Origin: CAZCTC01 sp964501335
GTDB lineage: Bacteria; Chloroflexota; Anaerolineae; B4-G1; SLSP01
Length of the DNA stretch: 64,000 nucleotides
NCBI GenBank assembly: GCA_964501335.1
Contig: CAZCTC010000007.1
Location: 106,281 to 170,280, forward strand
Direction of reading: 5' to 3'
Part shown: piece after piece, positions 52,905 to 59,979 of the stretch
Position numbering within the stretch: position 1 is the stretch's first letter
Layout: the number at the start of each line of letters is the position of its first letter
Notes under the pieces: model-generated
Told to the model about the DNA's origin: nothing
The model's input: only the letters and a program-made list of their open reading frames with translations
Databases searched by the model: none
Made by a program: the position numbers and the translations under genes

Positions 52905-54071
52905 TTAGCTCTTGAGGGATTTGATATAAGGGCGTTTGAGTCCGAGGACTTCTTCGACCACCGGCAGCCAGCTGCTGATGGGGATTTCCTGCGGGCATTT
53001 TGACAGGCATTCGTCGCATTGGATGCAGGCGGCGGCCTTTTGGGGATTGGGAATCCACTGGGTGTATTCCACCCGGCTGCTGTCGATATCCTCGTACATG
53101 GCGACGCTGTTGTAGACGGCGAAGTTGCGCGGGATGTTGACGCCGTTCGGGCAGGGCAGGCAGTATTCACAGTTGGTGCAGGGGATGGGGCGGAGTCCGT
53201 TGAGTGCTGCGCGTACTTTTTCGACCAGTTCGATTTCAGCGGCGTTCAGGGTGCCGGGACCAGAGGCGGCGGCTGATTGGATGTTCTCTTCTACCTGTTC
53301 CATGGTGCTCATACCGCTCAAGACCACCGAGACTTCGGGTTGATTCCACAGCCATTGCAGCGCCCAGCCGGCCGGGGTGCGTTTCTGTTCTGCGGAATTC
53401 CACAGCGGGCGGGTTGCGGGCAGATCGAGGGCCAGATTGCCGCCGAGCAGTGGTTCCATGATGACGATGCCCAGTCCCTTTGCTGCGGCGTAGTGCAGGC
53501 CTTCTTCCCCGGCCTGGACGGCGATATCCATGTAGTTGTACTGGATCTGGCAGAAATCCCAGCCGTCGTAGCCGTCTACGATCTGTTTGAAGATCGGGAG
53601 GCTGTCGTGGAAAGAGAAGCCCAGGCAGCGGATCCGGCCGTCGGCTTTGGCGGCTTCGGCCCGGCGCAAGAGGTCCAGTTTTTGAATTTTGGCCCAGGCA
53701 TGGCGGTTCAAGGCGTGGAGCAGATAGAAATCGATGGTGCCGGTTTGCAGCCGTTCCAGCTGTTCGTCGAGCAGGCGGTCGAAATCGGCGCTTTCCTCGA
53801 TCAGCCAGATGGGGGACTTGGTGGCGATTCGTACCCGGTCGCGATAACCGCCTTCGAGCGCTTTGCCTAAAGCGATCTCGCTCTGCTGGTCGTGATAGAC
53901 ATAGGCCGTGTCGAAGTAATTCACGCCGGATTCCACCGCTTTGCGAATCATCGCCGTTACTTTTTCCTGGTCGATATTGCCGGCTTTACCGTCGAGGATG
54001 GGGAGGCGCATGCAGCCGAAGCCCAGAGCCGAGGGCTGCCAGTCCAGATTGCCGAATTTACGGTATTGCAT
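52905..54071 (-). CDS. Aldo/keto reductase with C-terminal ferredoxin-like 4Fe-4S domain
   Basis: The start at 54071 (MQYRKFGNLDWQPSALGFGC) has GGAG 10 nt upstream; a longer frame enters larC. The 388-residue protein has an aldo/keto reductase barrel (GFGCMRLP, then the catalytic-Tyr region FDTAYVYHDQQSE, LLHALNR and KSPIWLIEESADFD) and a C-terminal domain with CTNCEYCLPCPNGVNIPRN (about 299) and CIQCDECLSKCPQEIP (about 350). These give cysteines for two iron-sulfur clusters. Such proteins couple NAD(P)H-type chemistry to cluster electron transfer; natural substrates are unknown. It follows larC by 4 bp and should be co-transcribed with it. Confidence 0.9.
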   Translation of the reverse strand: MQYRKFGNLDWQPSALGFGCMRLPILDGKAGNIDQEKVTAMIRKAVESGVNYFDTAYVYHDQQSEIALGKALEGGYRDRVRIATKSPIWLIEESADFDRLLDEQLERLQTGTIDFYLLHALNRHAWAKIQKLDLLRRAEAAKADGRIRCLGFSFHDSLPIFKQIVDGYDGWDFCQIQYNYMDIAVQAGEEGLHYAAAKGLGIVIMEPLLGGNLALDLPATRPLWNSAEQKRTPAGWALQWLWNQPEVSVVLSGMSTMEQVEENIQSAAASGPGTLNAAEIELVEKVRAALNGLRPIPCTNCEYCLPCPNGVNIPRNFAVYNSVAMYEDIDSSRVEYTQWIPNPQKAAACIQCDECLSKCPQEIPISSWLPVVEEVLGLKRPYIKSLKS

Positions 54072-54075
54072 AGTG

Positions 54076-55239
54076 TCAGTCTCCTTCCAGCGTTTGATGT
54101 ACGGATTTGTAGATCTCTGCCAGGCTGACGTTGTTTTCGTTGGCCAGGCGGACACACTCATCATATTCGGGGACGGCCTGGATGATTTTTCCGTCGAGGA
54201 TTTTCTCTTTGAGGGTCAGAGGGCCGAAGGGGGTCTGGATCTGCCGGAATTCCCGGCGGGCTTCGTACCGGCCGATGGGCTGGACGCGCAGGCCGAGCGT
54301 GGTGGTTTCGCGCAGGATCAGTTCGGCCAGGGCGGCTTCATCGCGGCGCAGGGCGATCACGCCGAGCAGGGTGCCGGGGCGGTTCTTTTTCATGTGGATC
54401 GAGGTAAGGAAGACATCCCGGGCCCCTGCGGCAAAGAGCTTTTCCATTATATATCCGTAGAACTGCGGATTCATATCGTCGATATTGGTTTCGAGTTGGA
54501 CCATTTCGGACGGCCCGTGGGAGGGCGTTTCACCGACGATCAGGCGCATCAGGTTGGGCCAGGGGAGATCGCGTTTGCCGGCTCCGACGCCTGTTTTCTG
54601 GATCGTCAGGGTGGGGCGTTCGAAGGCGGCCAGCGCTCCCAGGATGGCGGCTCCCGTCGGGGTGACCAGTTCCACCTGTGCGGAGGAAGGGACCAGGGGG
54701 GCCTGGACCAGCCGCAGCACTTCGAGGGTGCCGGGGGCGGGCAGCGGCAGGATGCCGTGGGCGCTGTTGACGGTTCCGGCGCCGTAGGGCAAGGGGGAGG
54801 CGTAGAGCTTTTCAATGCCCAGCGCTTCCAGCCCGATCACGGCTCCGGTGATATCGACGATGGAATCGAGGGCGCCGACTTCGTGAAAGTGAACCTCTTC
54901 GATCGGTTCGCCGTGGACGCGGGCTTCGGCTTCGGCCAGCAGGGTGAAGATCCGGCCGGCGGTCTGTTGGATCGATTCCGGCAGCCGGCTGTGGGCGAAG
55001 ATTGTGAGGATATCGGAGAGATGGCGGCGGTGCCGGCCGGGCGGCACGATGACTTCCAGGTCGGCGGCGCGCAGGGCGCCTTTGCGGGTTTCCGTCAGGC
55101 GGAGTTCCACTTTTTCGGGCAGATTGAGTTTTTCGATGCTGTCTTGCAGCACTTCGAGGGGCAATCCGGCATCGAGAAGGGATGCCAGGAACATATCACC
55201 GCTGACACCGGAGAAGCAGTCGGCATAGGCGATTTTCAT
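54076..55239 (-). CDS. larC: LarC, nickel-pincer cofactor metal insertase
   Basis: The 387-residue protein fits LarC: MKIAYADCFSGVSGDMFLAS at the start, VHFHEVGALDSIVDITGA (about 117), LVTPTGAAIL (about 190), GVGAGKRDLPWPN and LETNIDDMNPQFYGYIME (about 246-263), then ILREITT-type and C-terminal YEARREF motifs. LarC is a CTP-dependent nickel insertase that completes the nickel-pincer nucleotide cofactor of lactate racemase-type enzymes. In Lactobacillus larC is made by a frameshift between two frames; here it is one continuous frame. LarB, LarE and a LarA-like enzyme are not in the window. It is first in an operon with the aldo/keto reductase. Confidence 0.92.
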   Translation of the reverse strand: MKIAYADCFSGVSGDMFLASLLDAGLPLEVLQDSIEKLNLPEKVELRLTETRKGALRAADLEVIVPPGRHRRHLSDILTIFAHSRLPESIQQTAGRIFTLLAEAEARVHGEPIEEVHFHEVGALDSIVDITGAVIGLEALGIEKLYASPLPYGAGTVNSAHGILPLPAPGTLEVLRLVQAPLVPSSAQVELVTPTGAAILGALAAFERPTLTIQKTGVGAGKRDLPWPNLMRLIVGETPSHGPSEMVQLETNIDDMNPQFYGYIMEKLFAAGARDVFLTSIHMKKNRPGTLLGVIALRRDEAALAELILRETTTLGLRVQPIGRYEARREFRQIQTPFGPLTLKEKILDGKIIQAVPEYDECVRLANENNVSLAEIYKSVHQTLEGD

Positions 55240-55559
55240 TTGAGTACCTCGTTGATGATGGCGAACGGACGACGGTAAAGTATATCATAAGTCCGGGTTT
55301 AACGTAGCGGCCGGTTTTGGAAAGGCCCATGTTTTGGTGCGCATTCTGATGCGCACCAAAACATAAACAAAAAAACTCTCTCCCCCCATCCAGTGAGTCG
55401 TTTCTTACGGGTAAAGTGCCAGGTGCGGGACGTTTCGCGCGGGGCAGGGGGGATCGAGGTAGCCCGCGGGCTTATTTTCAAGAAAAGCTCCAGGGAATAG
55501 TTTACTCCCTGGAGTTAACTCCATGTCAAGAGGGATTTTAGGGTGTGTTATAGATTTTG
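55240..55559. repeat. Intergenic region with a hairpin repeat and a separate terminator
   Basis: The common hairpin is at 55328-55363 (ATGTTTTGGTGCGCAT, loop TCTG, minus polarity, flanked by CTCTCTCCCCCCATCCAG and GCGGGACGTTTC). A different hairpin lies at 55488-55514. No gene is seen. Confidence 0.75.
55488..55514 (-). terminator. Probable terminator of the VOC-protein gene
   Basis: On the minus strand CTCCAGGGA and TCCCTGGAG form a perfect 9-bp stem with a 9-nt loop, followed by CTTTTCTT. It lies 46 bp after the stop of the 55560-56036 gene. Confidence 0.6.
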
Positions 55560-56036
55560 TTACTCTCCTTTATAGGCCCGTCGCAGGGCCGCCAGATCCA
55601 ATTTATGCATCGGTAGGATGGCTTGGGTGAGGCGGTCCAGTTTCTCCTCGTCCGAGTCTTGCATCATAGTATCCAGTTCAGCCGGGACGATTTGCCAGGA
55701 GAGACCGTACTTATCTTTGATCCAACCGCATTGTTCGGATTCGGGAACTGCGGAAAGTTTCTCCCAGTAATAGTCGATTTCCTCCTGGCTTTCACAAAGG
55801 ACGACCAGGGAGATCGATTCATTGAATTTGAAGAGCGGGCCGGCGCTGAGGGCCATGAAGGGCTGGCCGGAAAGCGTGAAGTAAACGATATCCGCATCGT
55901 CCGAGGGGGTGTTGTGAAGGGTGATGATGCTGTTGATCTTTGAATCGGGGAAGATTGAGCAATAGAATTCGGCGGCTTCTCTGGCTTCTTTGTCGAACCA
56001 GAGGTGTGGAACGATTTTTTGTTTAATTACCGACAT
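55560..56036 (-). CDS. VOC-superfamily (PhnB-like) protein
   Basis: The 158-residue protein belongs to the glyoxalase/VOC fold, in the PhnB or 3-demethylubiquinone-methyltransferase-like group: KIVPHLWFDKEAREAAEFYC (about 6-25), FPDSKINSI, FMALSAGPLFKFNESISLVV (about 56-75) and CGWIKDKYGLSWQIVP (about 97-112), then a C-terminal MMQDSDEEK helix. Members are often annotated as methyltransferases without proof; some bind metals or act in resistance. AAGGAG precedes the ATG. It is monocistronic, followed by its own terminator. No direct link to the neighbouring genes is visible. Confidence 0.87.
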   Translation of the reverse strand: MSVIKQKIVPHLWFDKEAREAAEFYCSIFPDSKINSIITLHNTPSDDADIVYFTLSGQPFMALSAGPLFKFNESISLVVLCESQEEIDYYWEKLSAVPESEQCGWIKDKYGLSWQIVPAELDTMMQDSDEEKLDRLTQAILPMHKLDLAALRRAYKGE

Positions 56037-56375
56037 CTCATTTCTCCTTAGATAGAGTTGACGATTAAGTTGACCGGCAGTGGCTGCGGAGAATGGAGTC
56101 TGTTAACCGGTAACCAGGTCCTTTGGGGGTATTGTATTACATTTTAAGGGGGAATGGGGGTCAAAAACAGGGAATACTTTATCGCGAGGAGTGTAATGGG
56201 ATGGGGGGGAGTTTTTTGTGATATTTAGAGAAAAATATGTTTGGGCGGGCTTTCTGAAGCCCGCCCAAACATAGATAAAAAACTTTCTTCCTTCATCCAG
56301 CGCGTCGTTTTTTACCCTCTCAAGGCCTTTTGCGGGACGTTAAAAACAGACCGCCTCGATCGGAGTTGAAGGGTT
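56037..56375. repeat. Intergenic region with one hairpin repeat
   Basis: The hairpin at 56237-56272 has a variant stem (ATGTTTGGGCGGGCTT, loop TCTG) and remains fully paired, with minus-polarity flanks (AAAAAACTTTCTTCCTTCAT, GCGCGTCG, TTGCGGGACGTTA). The remainder shows no gene. Confidence 0.75.
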
Positions 56376-56870
56376 TCAGTCCGGCTCTGCCAGCAATTGT
56401 TCGATGTCGGGGATCAGCTCTGCCGGTTCCACATTGGGCGCATAGCGTTTGATCACCTTTCCCGTCGCATCTACCAAAAATTTGGTAAAATTCCACTTGA
56501 TGGCCGTCAGACCCAGGGCCCCGGGGGCCGTATTTTTCAGGTATTCGTAGAGGGGATGGGCGTTTTCCCCATTGACGTCGATTTTTGAGAACATAGGAAA
56601 ACTGACGCCGTAGTTTATCTGGCAAAAATTCAGAATCTCTCCATTGTTACCCGGGTCTTGATTCATAAACTGGTTGCAGGGAAATCCCAGGATTTCCAAT
56701 CCCCGGTCATGATAGGTTTTATAGAGTTCCTGCAAACCGGTCAGCTGGGGTGTGAAACCGCATTTGCTGGCCGTGTTCACGATCAATAAGGTCTTGCCGC
56801 GGTAGGTTGCCATGGATTGAGGCAGCCCCATTATGTTAGTCACGGTGAAATCGTAAATGGATTCAGTCAT
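56376..56870 (-). CDS. Glutathione peroxidase-family thiol peroxidase
   Basis: The 164-residue protein is a cysteine (non-selenium) glutathione peroxidase: peroxidatic Cys37 in VNTASKCGFT, the helix LQELYKTYHDRGLEILGFPC, CNQF (Gln of the active site) and KWNFTKFLVD (Trp and Asn of the tetrad). Length is normal. Such bacterial enzymes reduce hydrogen peroxide or lipid hydroperoxides, usually with thioredoxin as donor. Its strong site AAGGAGGG lies before the ATG. It stands next to a DUF3592-like membrane protein whose stop is 56 bp upstream on the same strand, so co-transcription is possible. Confidence 0.93.
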   Translation of the reverse strand: MTESIYDFTVTNIMGLPQSMATYRGKTLLIVNTASKCGFTPQLTGLQELYKTYHDRGLEILGFPCNQFMNQDPGNNGEILNFCQINYGVSFPMFSKIDVNGENAHPLYEYLKNTAPGALGLTAIKWNFTKFLVDATGKVIKRYAPNVEPAELIPDIEQLLAEPD

Positions 56871-56926
56871 ATGGGTCCCTCCTTATTTTGTTTGAATATT
56901 TTCTTATAAATATGTTTTTTGTCAAA

Positions 56927-57481
56927 TCAAGCTCCTTCTATCCCTTCCTTTTCCATTTCCAATCTACAAATGACCGGATTTTCAGGCAAGTAGCAGATCG
57001 GAACTCGCATTCCTGTTTGATATTTTTTATAAGCTAAAGGATTGTATTCGGCATGTACGATGGTCTGAGATTCTCCGGTTGTTCCTGTATATTCAAAGTG
57101 ATAGGCAATACAATAATGGCGTGAACGTGACCAGTGGGTCCAACGATCGCTTATGATGCCCCAGACGTGCACTCCATGCAAAGTCAAAAGCCGATCATAT
57201 TGAATGATTTTGCGCCCTTCAGAAATCATTTTTAATCCAACCAATGCGGCAATCAGGGTGAAGGGGACGAAAATACCTAACATCATAAAACCGATTATGC
57301 CTCCCGCGAATAGAATCGTCATAGGATCGACTCCATTGCGTAATGCATCCGTCAGCATAGCCAGGGCGATATAGCTTCCACAGAGAGGGAAAAAAAGGAT
57401 AAAAAGTATACCGCCTGCAATTTGCCATTGACCTGTAGATTTCGTAAATGAAAATTCCGGCTGAACACGTTTTGTTTCCAT
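56927..57481 (-). CDS. DUF3592-like membrane protein
   Basis: The start at 57481 (METKRVQPEF) is chosen because AAAGGAGG is correctly spaced for it; an adjacent ATG at 57484 is too close. The 184-residue protein has two long hydrophobic segments (about 20-45 and 55-85), then a soluble region with GVHVWGIISDRWTHWSRSRH, YHFEYTGTTGE and YNPLAYKKYQTGMRVPICYL. That order (a VxGxVxx strand, YxYxVxG, YxPxxPxxYRxGxxVxVxY) is the DUF3592 pattern. Function is unknown. It is upstream of the peroxidase gene on the same strand. Confidence 0.75.
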   Translation of the reverse strand: METKRVQPEFSFTKSTGQWQIAGGILFILFFPLCGSYIALAMLTDALRNGVDPMTILFAGGIIGFMMLGIFVPFTLIAALVGLKMISEGRKIIQYDRLLTLHGVHVWGIISDRWTHWSRSRHYCIAYHFEYTGTTGESQTIVHAEYNPLAYKKYQTGMRVPICYLPENPVICRLEMEKEGIEGA

Positions 57482-57650
57482 CATGCCTCCTTTCGGTGTT
57501 GTCATTTTTTTCTTTATGATTTTTTACGAAGGTAGTAATGTGTGTTTTTGGGAGATTCCGGGTGAAGGAGCGTCGCCGGGGCGGCTCTGGAAAAAGCCAT
57601 GTTTTCGGCGGCTTTCTGAAGCCGCCGAAAACATAAACAAAAAACTCACT
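57482..57650. repeat. Short gap with one hairpin repeat
   Basis: The hairpin at 57599-57634 (ATGTTTTCGGCGGCTT, loop TCTG) lies in minus-polarity flanks, between the GT-C glycosyltransferase stop and the start of the 56927-57481 gene. GAGCGTCGCCGGGGCGGCTC (about 57568) precedes it; a similar phrase is at 63755-63775. Confidence 0.7.
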
Positions 57651-59624
57651 CTATGGTTTGTTGACCTGAGTTGTGCTTCCGGTTACGGTAAAATGGTGCA
57701 GGTGAAGGTATTGTTCGGGCATGACGCCGTTCTTCGGGGCGGTGATCTGTAACCGGCTGCCGGCCGGATAACGGTAGGCGCCCAATGCCAGATCGTATTC
57801 CCCGGCCGGCAAATCTCCCGGAAGGGGCAGGGAAAAAGTTTGGACGATGGTTTCATCGGCACGCCAGAGTTGTGCCGGATAGGAAGAACAAACCTGACTG
57901 TCTGCCTGGGCCCACAGCGGTCCGCCTTCATAAGGATTGGGATCTCCCTGCAAGTGCATGAAGATACTGGGATAGAAATCGAGGGCCCGCAATGGACGGA
58001 TGCCCAGCACAATCGAGATTTCGGTGCCGGCGGTTATCGTGGCGGGGAGCGGTGAAAGCAATCGTACTTCAAAGGCATCCTCAAACCGCACGACCGGACT
58101 TTCGGGAACTCCCTGAAGTTTGTCGGGACGCGGTGCGGCAGAAAAGATGGTATACCGGGGCGGCGATTGGGAAGGATCGGCGTCGACTTCCAGCAGTTTC
58201 ACATCGGCCCATTGAGAGAGATTGGCCTGAAAATCGGGTTCGTACATGGTAAGTGCAAAATAATCGGAGGGGCGGTCGTTTAATACCAGACATTGATGGC
58301 TGACGAAGCCTCCTACAGTTCGGGGTTCCAGATTGGGGCGGCGAAAAACGATCACCGGATGCCCCGGGTTGAAGGGACTGAAGTAAACGGCATCGCTTGC
58401 CGGAACGCGGTCGCGGAAATAGTTGATTCCATAATTGATATGTTGTTCCATCAACATAAAGGTCTCGGCACGATGGATCCAATCCAGATGGAAATCCCGA
58501 TAGGTGGAAATTCCTACCGGAACGAGCAAAAGCAACGGCACCAGCAACAGCAGGGGCTGTTGGGTTCGCTTTTTCAGTTCTTCCGCCAATACCCAGGCTC
58601 CCAATCCCAGAATCAAAGCAACCGGGACGATCATCCCTGCCGCCCGCAGAAAATGGGGCGACGGATTGCTGAGAAGGGAAGGTATCCAGTTAATCACGCC
58701 TATCCCGATCAGCAACGGTGCGTAAACCGGCTTGCGCATGCGGGTAAACAGTCCGATTATGCCAAAAAAACCCAATAAGCCTGTGAAGAGATCTAAAATG
58801 GGCCGCCCCGGTAGATTGAATTCGGCATTGGTATCGCCTTTGATAAACCAGGATTCCCCCCAACGTTGTAAATTCATCAGCAGATCGGTCCCGCCGCCTA
58901 CCGAGACGGCTTCCGGACGGGCAAAGAAGACCGACAGATTTGTCAGGACATAGATTCCAAAAGGTAAAATTACCAGCCCCGTAGCGATTATGGCGGTGAG
59001 AGCGCCGCGGCGCCGGAGCGGATCGCGCCAGACCAGCCCCATCAGAAAAAGCCCCCAAAGAGCCAGGGCGGCAAAAGAGGCAAAGTAGGTATAAGCCATG
59101 GCTCCCAAGGCGACCCCGCAGAGAATCCAGCTTTTCTGGGTGTTGAGGCGGTAGGCACGTACCAGGGCCAGCATGGCGATGCTTCCTACTAAAATGTAGA
59201 AATTACCCCGGAGCGCCTGATGGGAGATGTGAACGTGCCAGTAGAAAACCGAAAGGACGGCCAGACTCCAGAAATCTCCTCCCCGGCCGAAAAGTTCCCG
59301 TCCCAATCGGCAGGTCACGGCCAGGGTCAAAATACCGACAACTGTTCCTGCCAAATGGACCGCAAAGGGGGAGGCTCCCCAAATCAAAATATAAGGGATC
59401 AGCCAGTAACACCAACCACTTTCCCGGCCAAAGTTATTCGGTAAAAACGGGGTTAAACGGGGATGTTGAATGAGATCGACTGCGTCGGCGCCATACCATG
59501 CTTCGTCATGATGGAGCATGGTGCTCAGCGGAGACAGGGAGGCCCAACGCAGAAAGACTCCTACCAACAGCATTATGATGACGGCCCAACGATAAAAGGT
59601 TATTACGTTGCGGTTTTTGATCAT
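57651..59624 (-). CDS. GT-C membrane glycosyltransferase (GT39/ArnT-like)
   Basis: The 657-residue protein has an N-terminal signal-anchor helix followed by the GT-C acidic motif HHDEAWYG (38-45) in the first outer loop, the usual catalytic site of polyprenyl-phosphate-sugar-dependent transferases. About ten to eleven hydrophobic helices span 10-375, with NFGRESGWCYWLIPYILIWG and SHQALRGNFYILVGS matching the PMT_2 region. A soluble C-terminal part of about 280 residues (from SAAPRPDKLQGV, about 495) is beta-rich and should be outside the membrane. It would transfer a sugar from a lipid carrier to a lipid or protein acceptor. AAGGAG precedes the ATG. No glycan cluster is next to it. Confidence 0.85.
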   Translation of the reverse strand: MIKNRNVITFYRWAVIIMLLVGVFLRWASLSPLSTMLHHDEAWYGADAVDLIQHPRLTPFLPNNFGRESGWCYWLIPYILIWGASPFAVHLAGTVVGILTLAVTCRLGRELFGRGGDFWSLAVLSVFYWHVHISHQALRGNFYILVGSIAMLALVRAYRLNTQKSWILCGVALGAMAYTYFASFAALALWGLFLMGLVWRDPLRRRGALTAIIATGLVILPFGIYVLTNLSVFFARPEAVSVGGGTDLLMNLQRWGESWFIKGDTNAEFNLPGRPILDLFTGLLGFFGIIGLFTRMRKPVYAPLLIGIGVINWIPSLLSNPSPHFLRAAGMIVPVALILGLGAWVLAEELKKRTQQPLLLLVPLLLLVPVGISTYRDFHLDWIHRAETFMLMEQHINYGINYFRDRVPASDAVYFSPFNPGHPVIVFRRPNLEPRTVGGFVSHQCLVLNDRPSDYFALTMYEPDFQANLSQWADVKLLEVDADPSQSPPRYTIFSAAPRPDKLQGVPESPVVRFEDAFEVRLLSPLPATITAGTEISIVLGIRPLRALDFYPSIFMHLQGDPNPYEGGPLWAQADSQVCSSYPAQLWRADETIVQTFSLPLPGDLPAGEYDLALGAYRYPAGSRLQITAPKNGVMPEQYLHLHHFTVTGSTTQVNKP

Positions 59625-59979
59625 TCCTTAGCTCCTTAATCAAATCTCCGGAATACTTTTTTTCCGATCTGTGCGGTGGGCTTTTTTTGTGTCCCGCACA
59701 GGGTTTTTGTCTGGCTCGAAGCGACGCGTCGTGCGAAGCAGGCAGAGAGAGTACTTTTTTATTCATATTTTCGGCGGCTTTCCGAAGCCGCCGAAAATGT
59801 GTTTTTTACCAAACAAAAGCTTTTTGCGGGATGTTAAAATGCCCACCGAATCGGTCGCTTTTTTCATCCGGAGCCGTCCCATTGTAAGCAAAAAGGGTCG
59901 TATGTCAAAAGGTTACAGACAATTTCCATCCCGGCCAATCTCGATTAAAATGGACTCAGATTGATAATGGAGTAAAGCC
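59625..59979. repeat. Divergent intergenic region with one hairpin repeat
   Basis: The hairpin at 59765-59800 (ATATTTTCGGCGGCTT, loop TCCG, one G-T pair at the end) has plus-polarity flanks (TGTGTCCCGCACAGGG, GCGACGCGTCGTGCGAAGC, AGAGAGTACTTTTTTATTC). The region separates the divergent glycosyltransferase and HSP90-like genes; GGAG lies 9-10 nt before the latter. No gene is supported. Confidence 0.75.

Noticed and set aside
52905..57481. Oxidoreductases, larC and peroxidase considered as tailoring genes of the NRPS product
   Set aside because: They are separated by hairpin-marked borders, belong to general families and show no cluster-specific feature; only the SDR at 51552-52490 is close enough to be left open.
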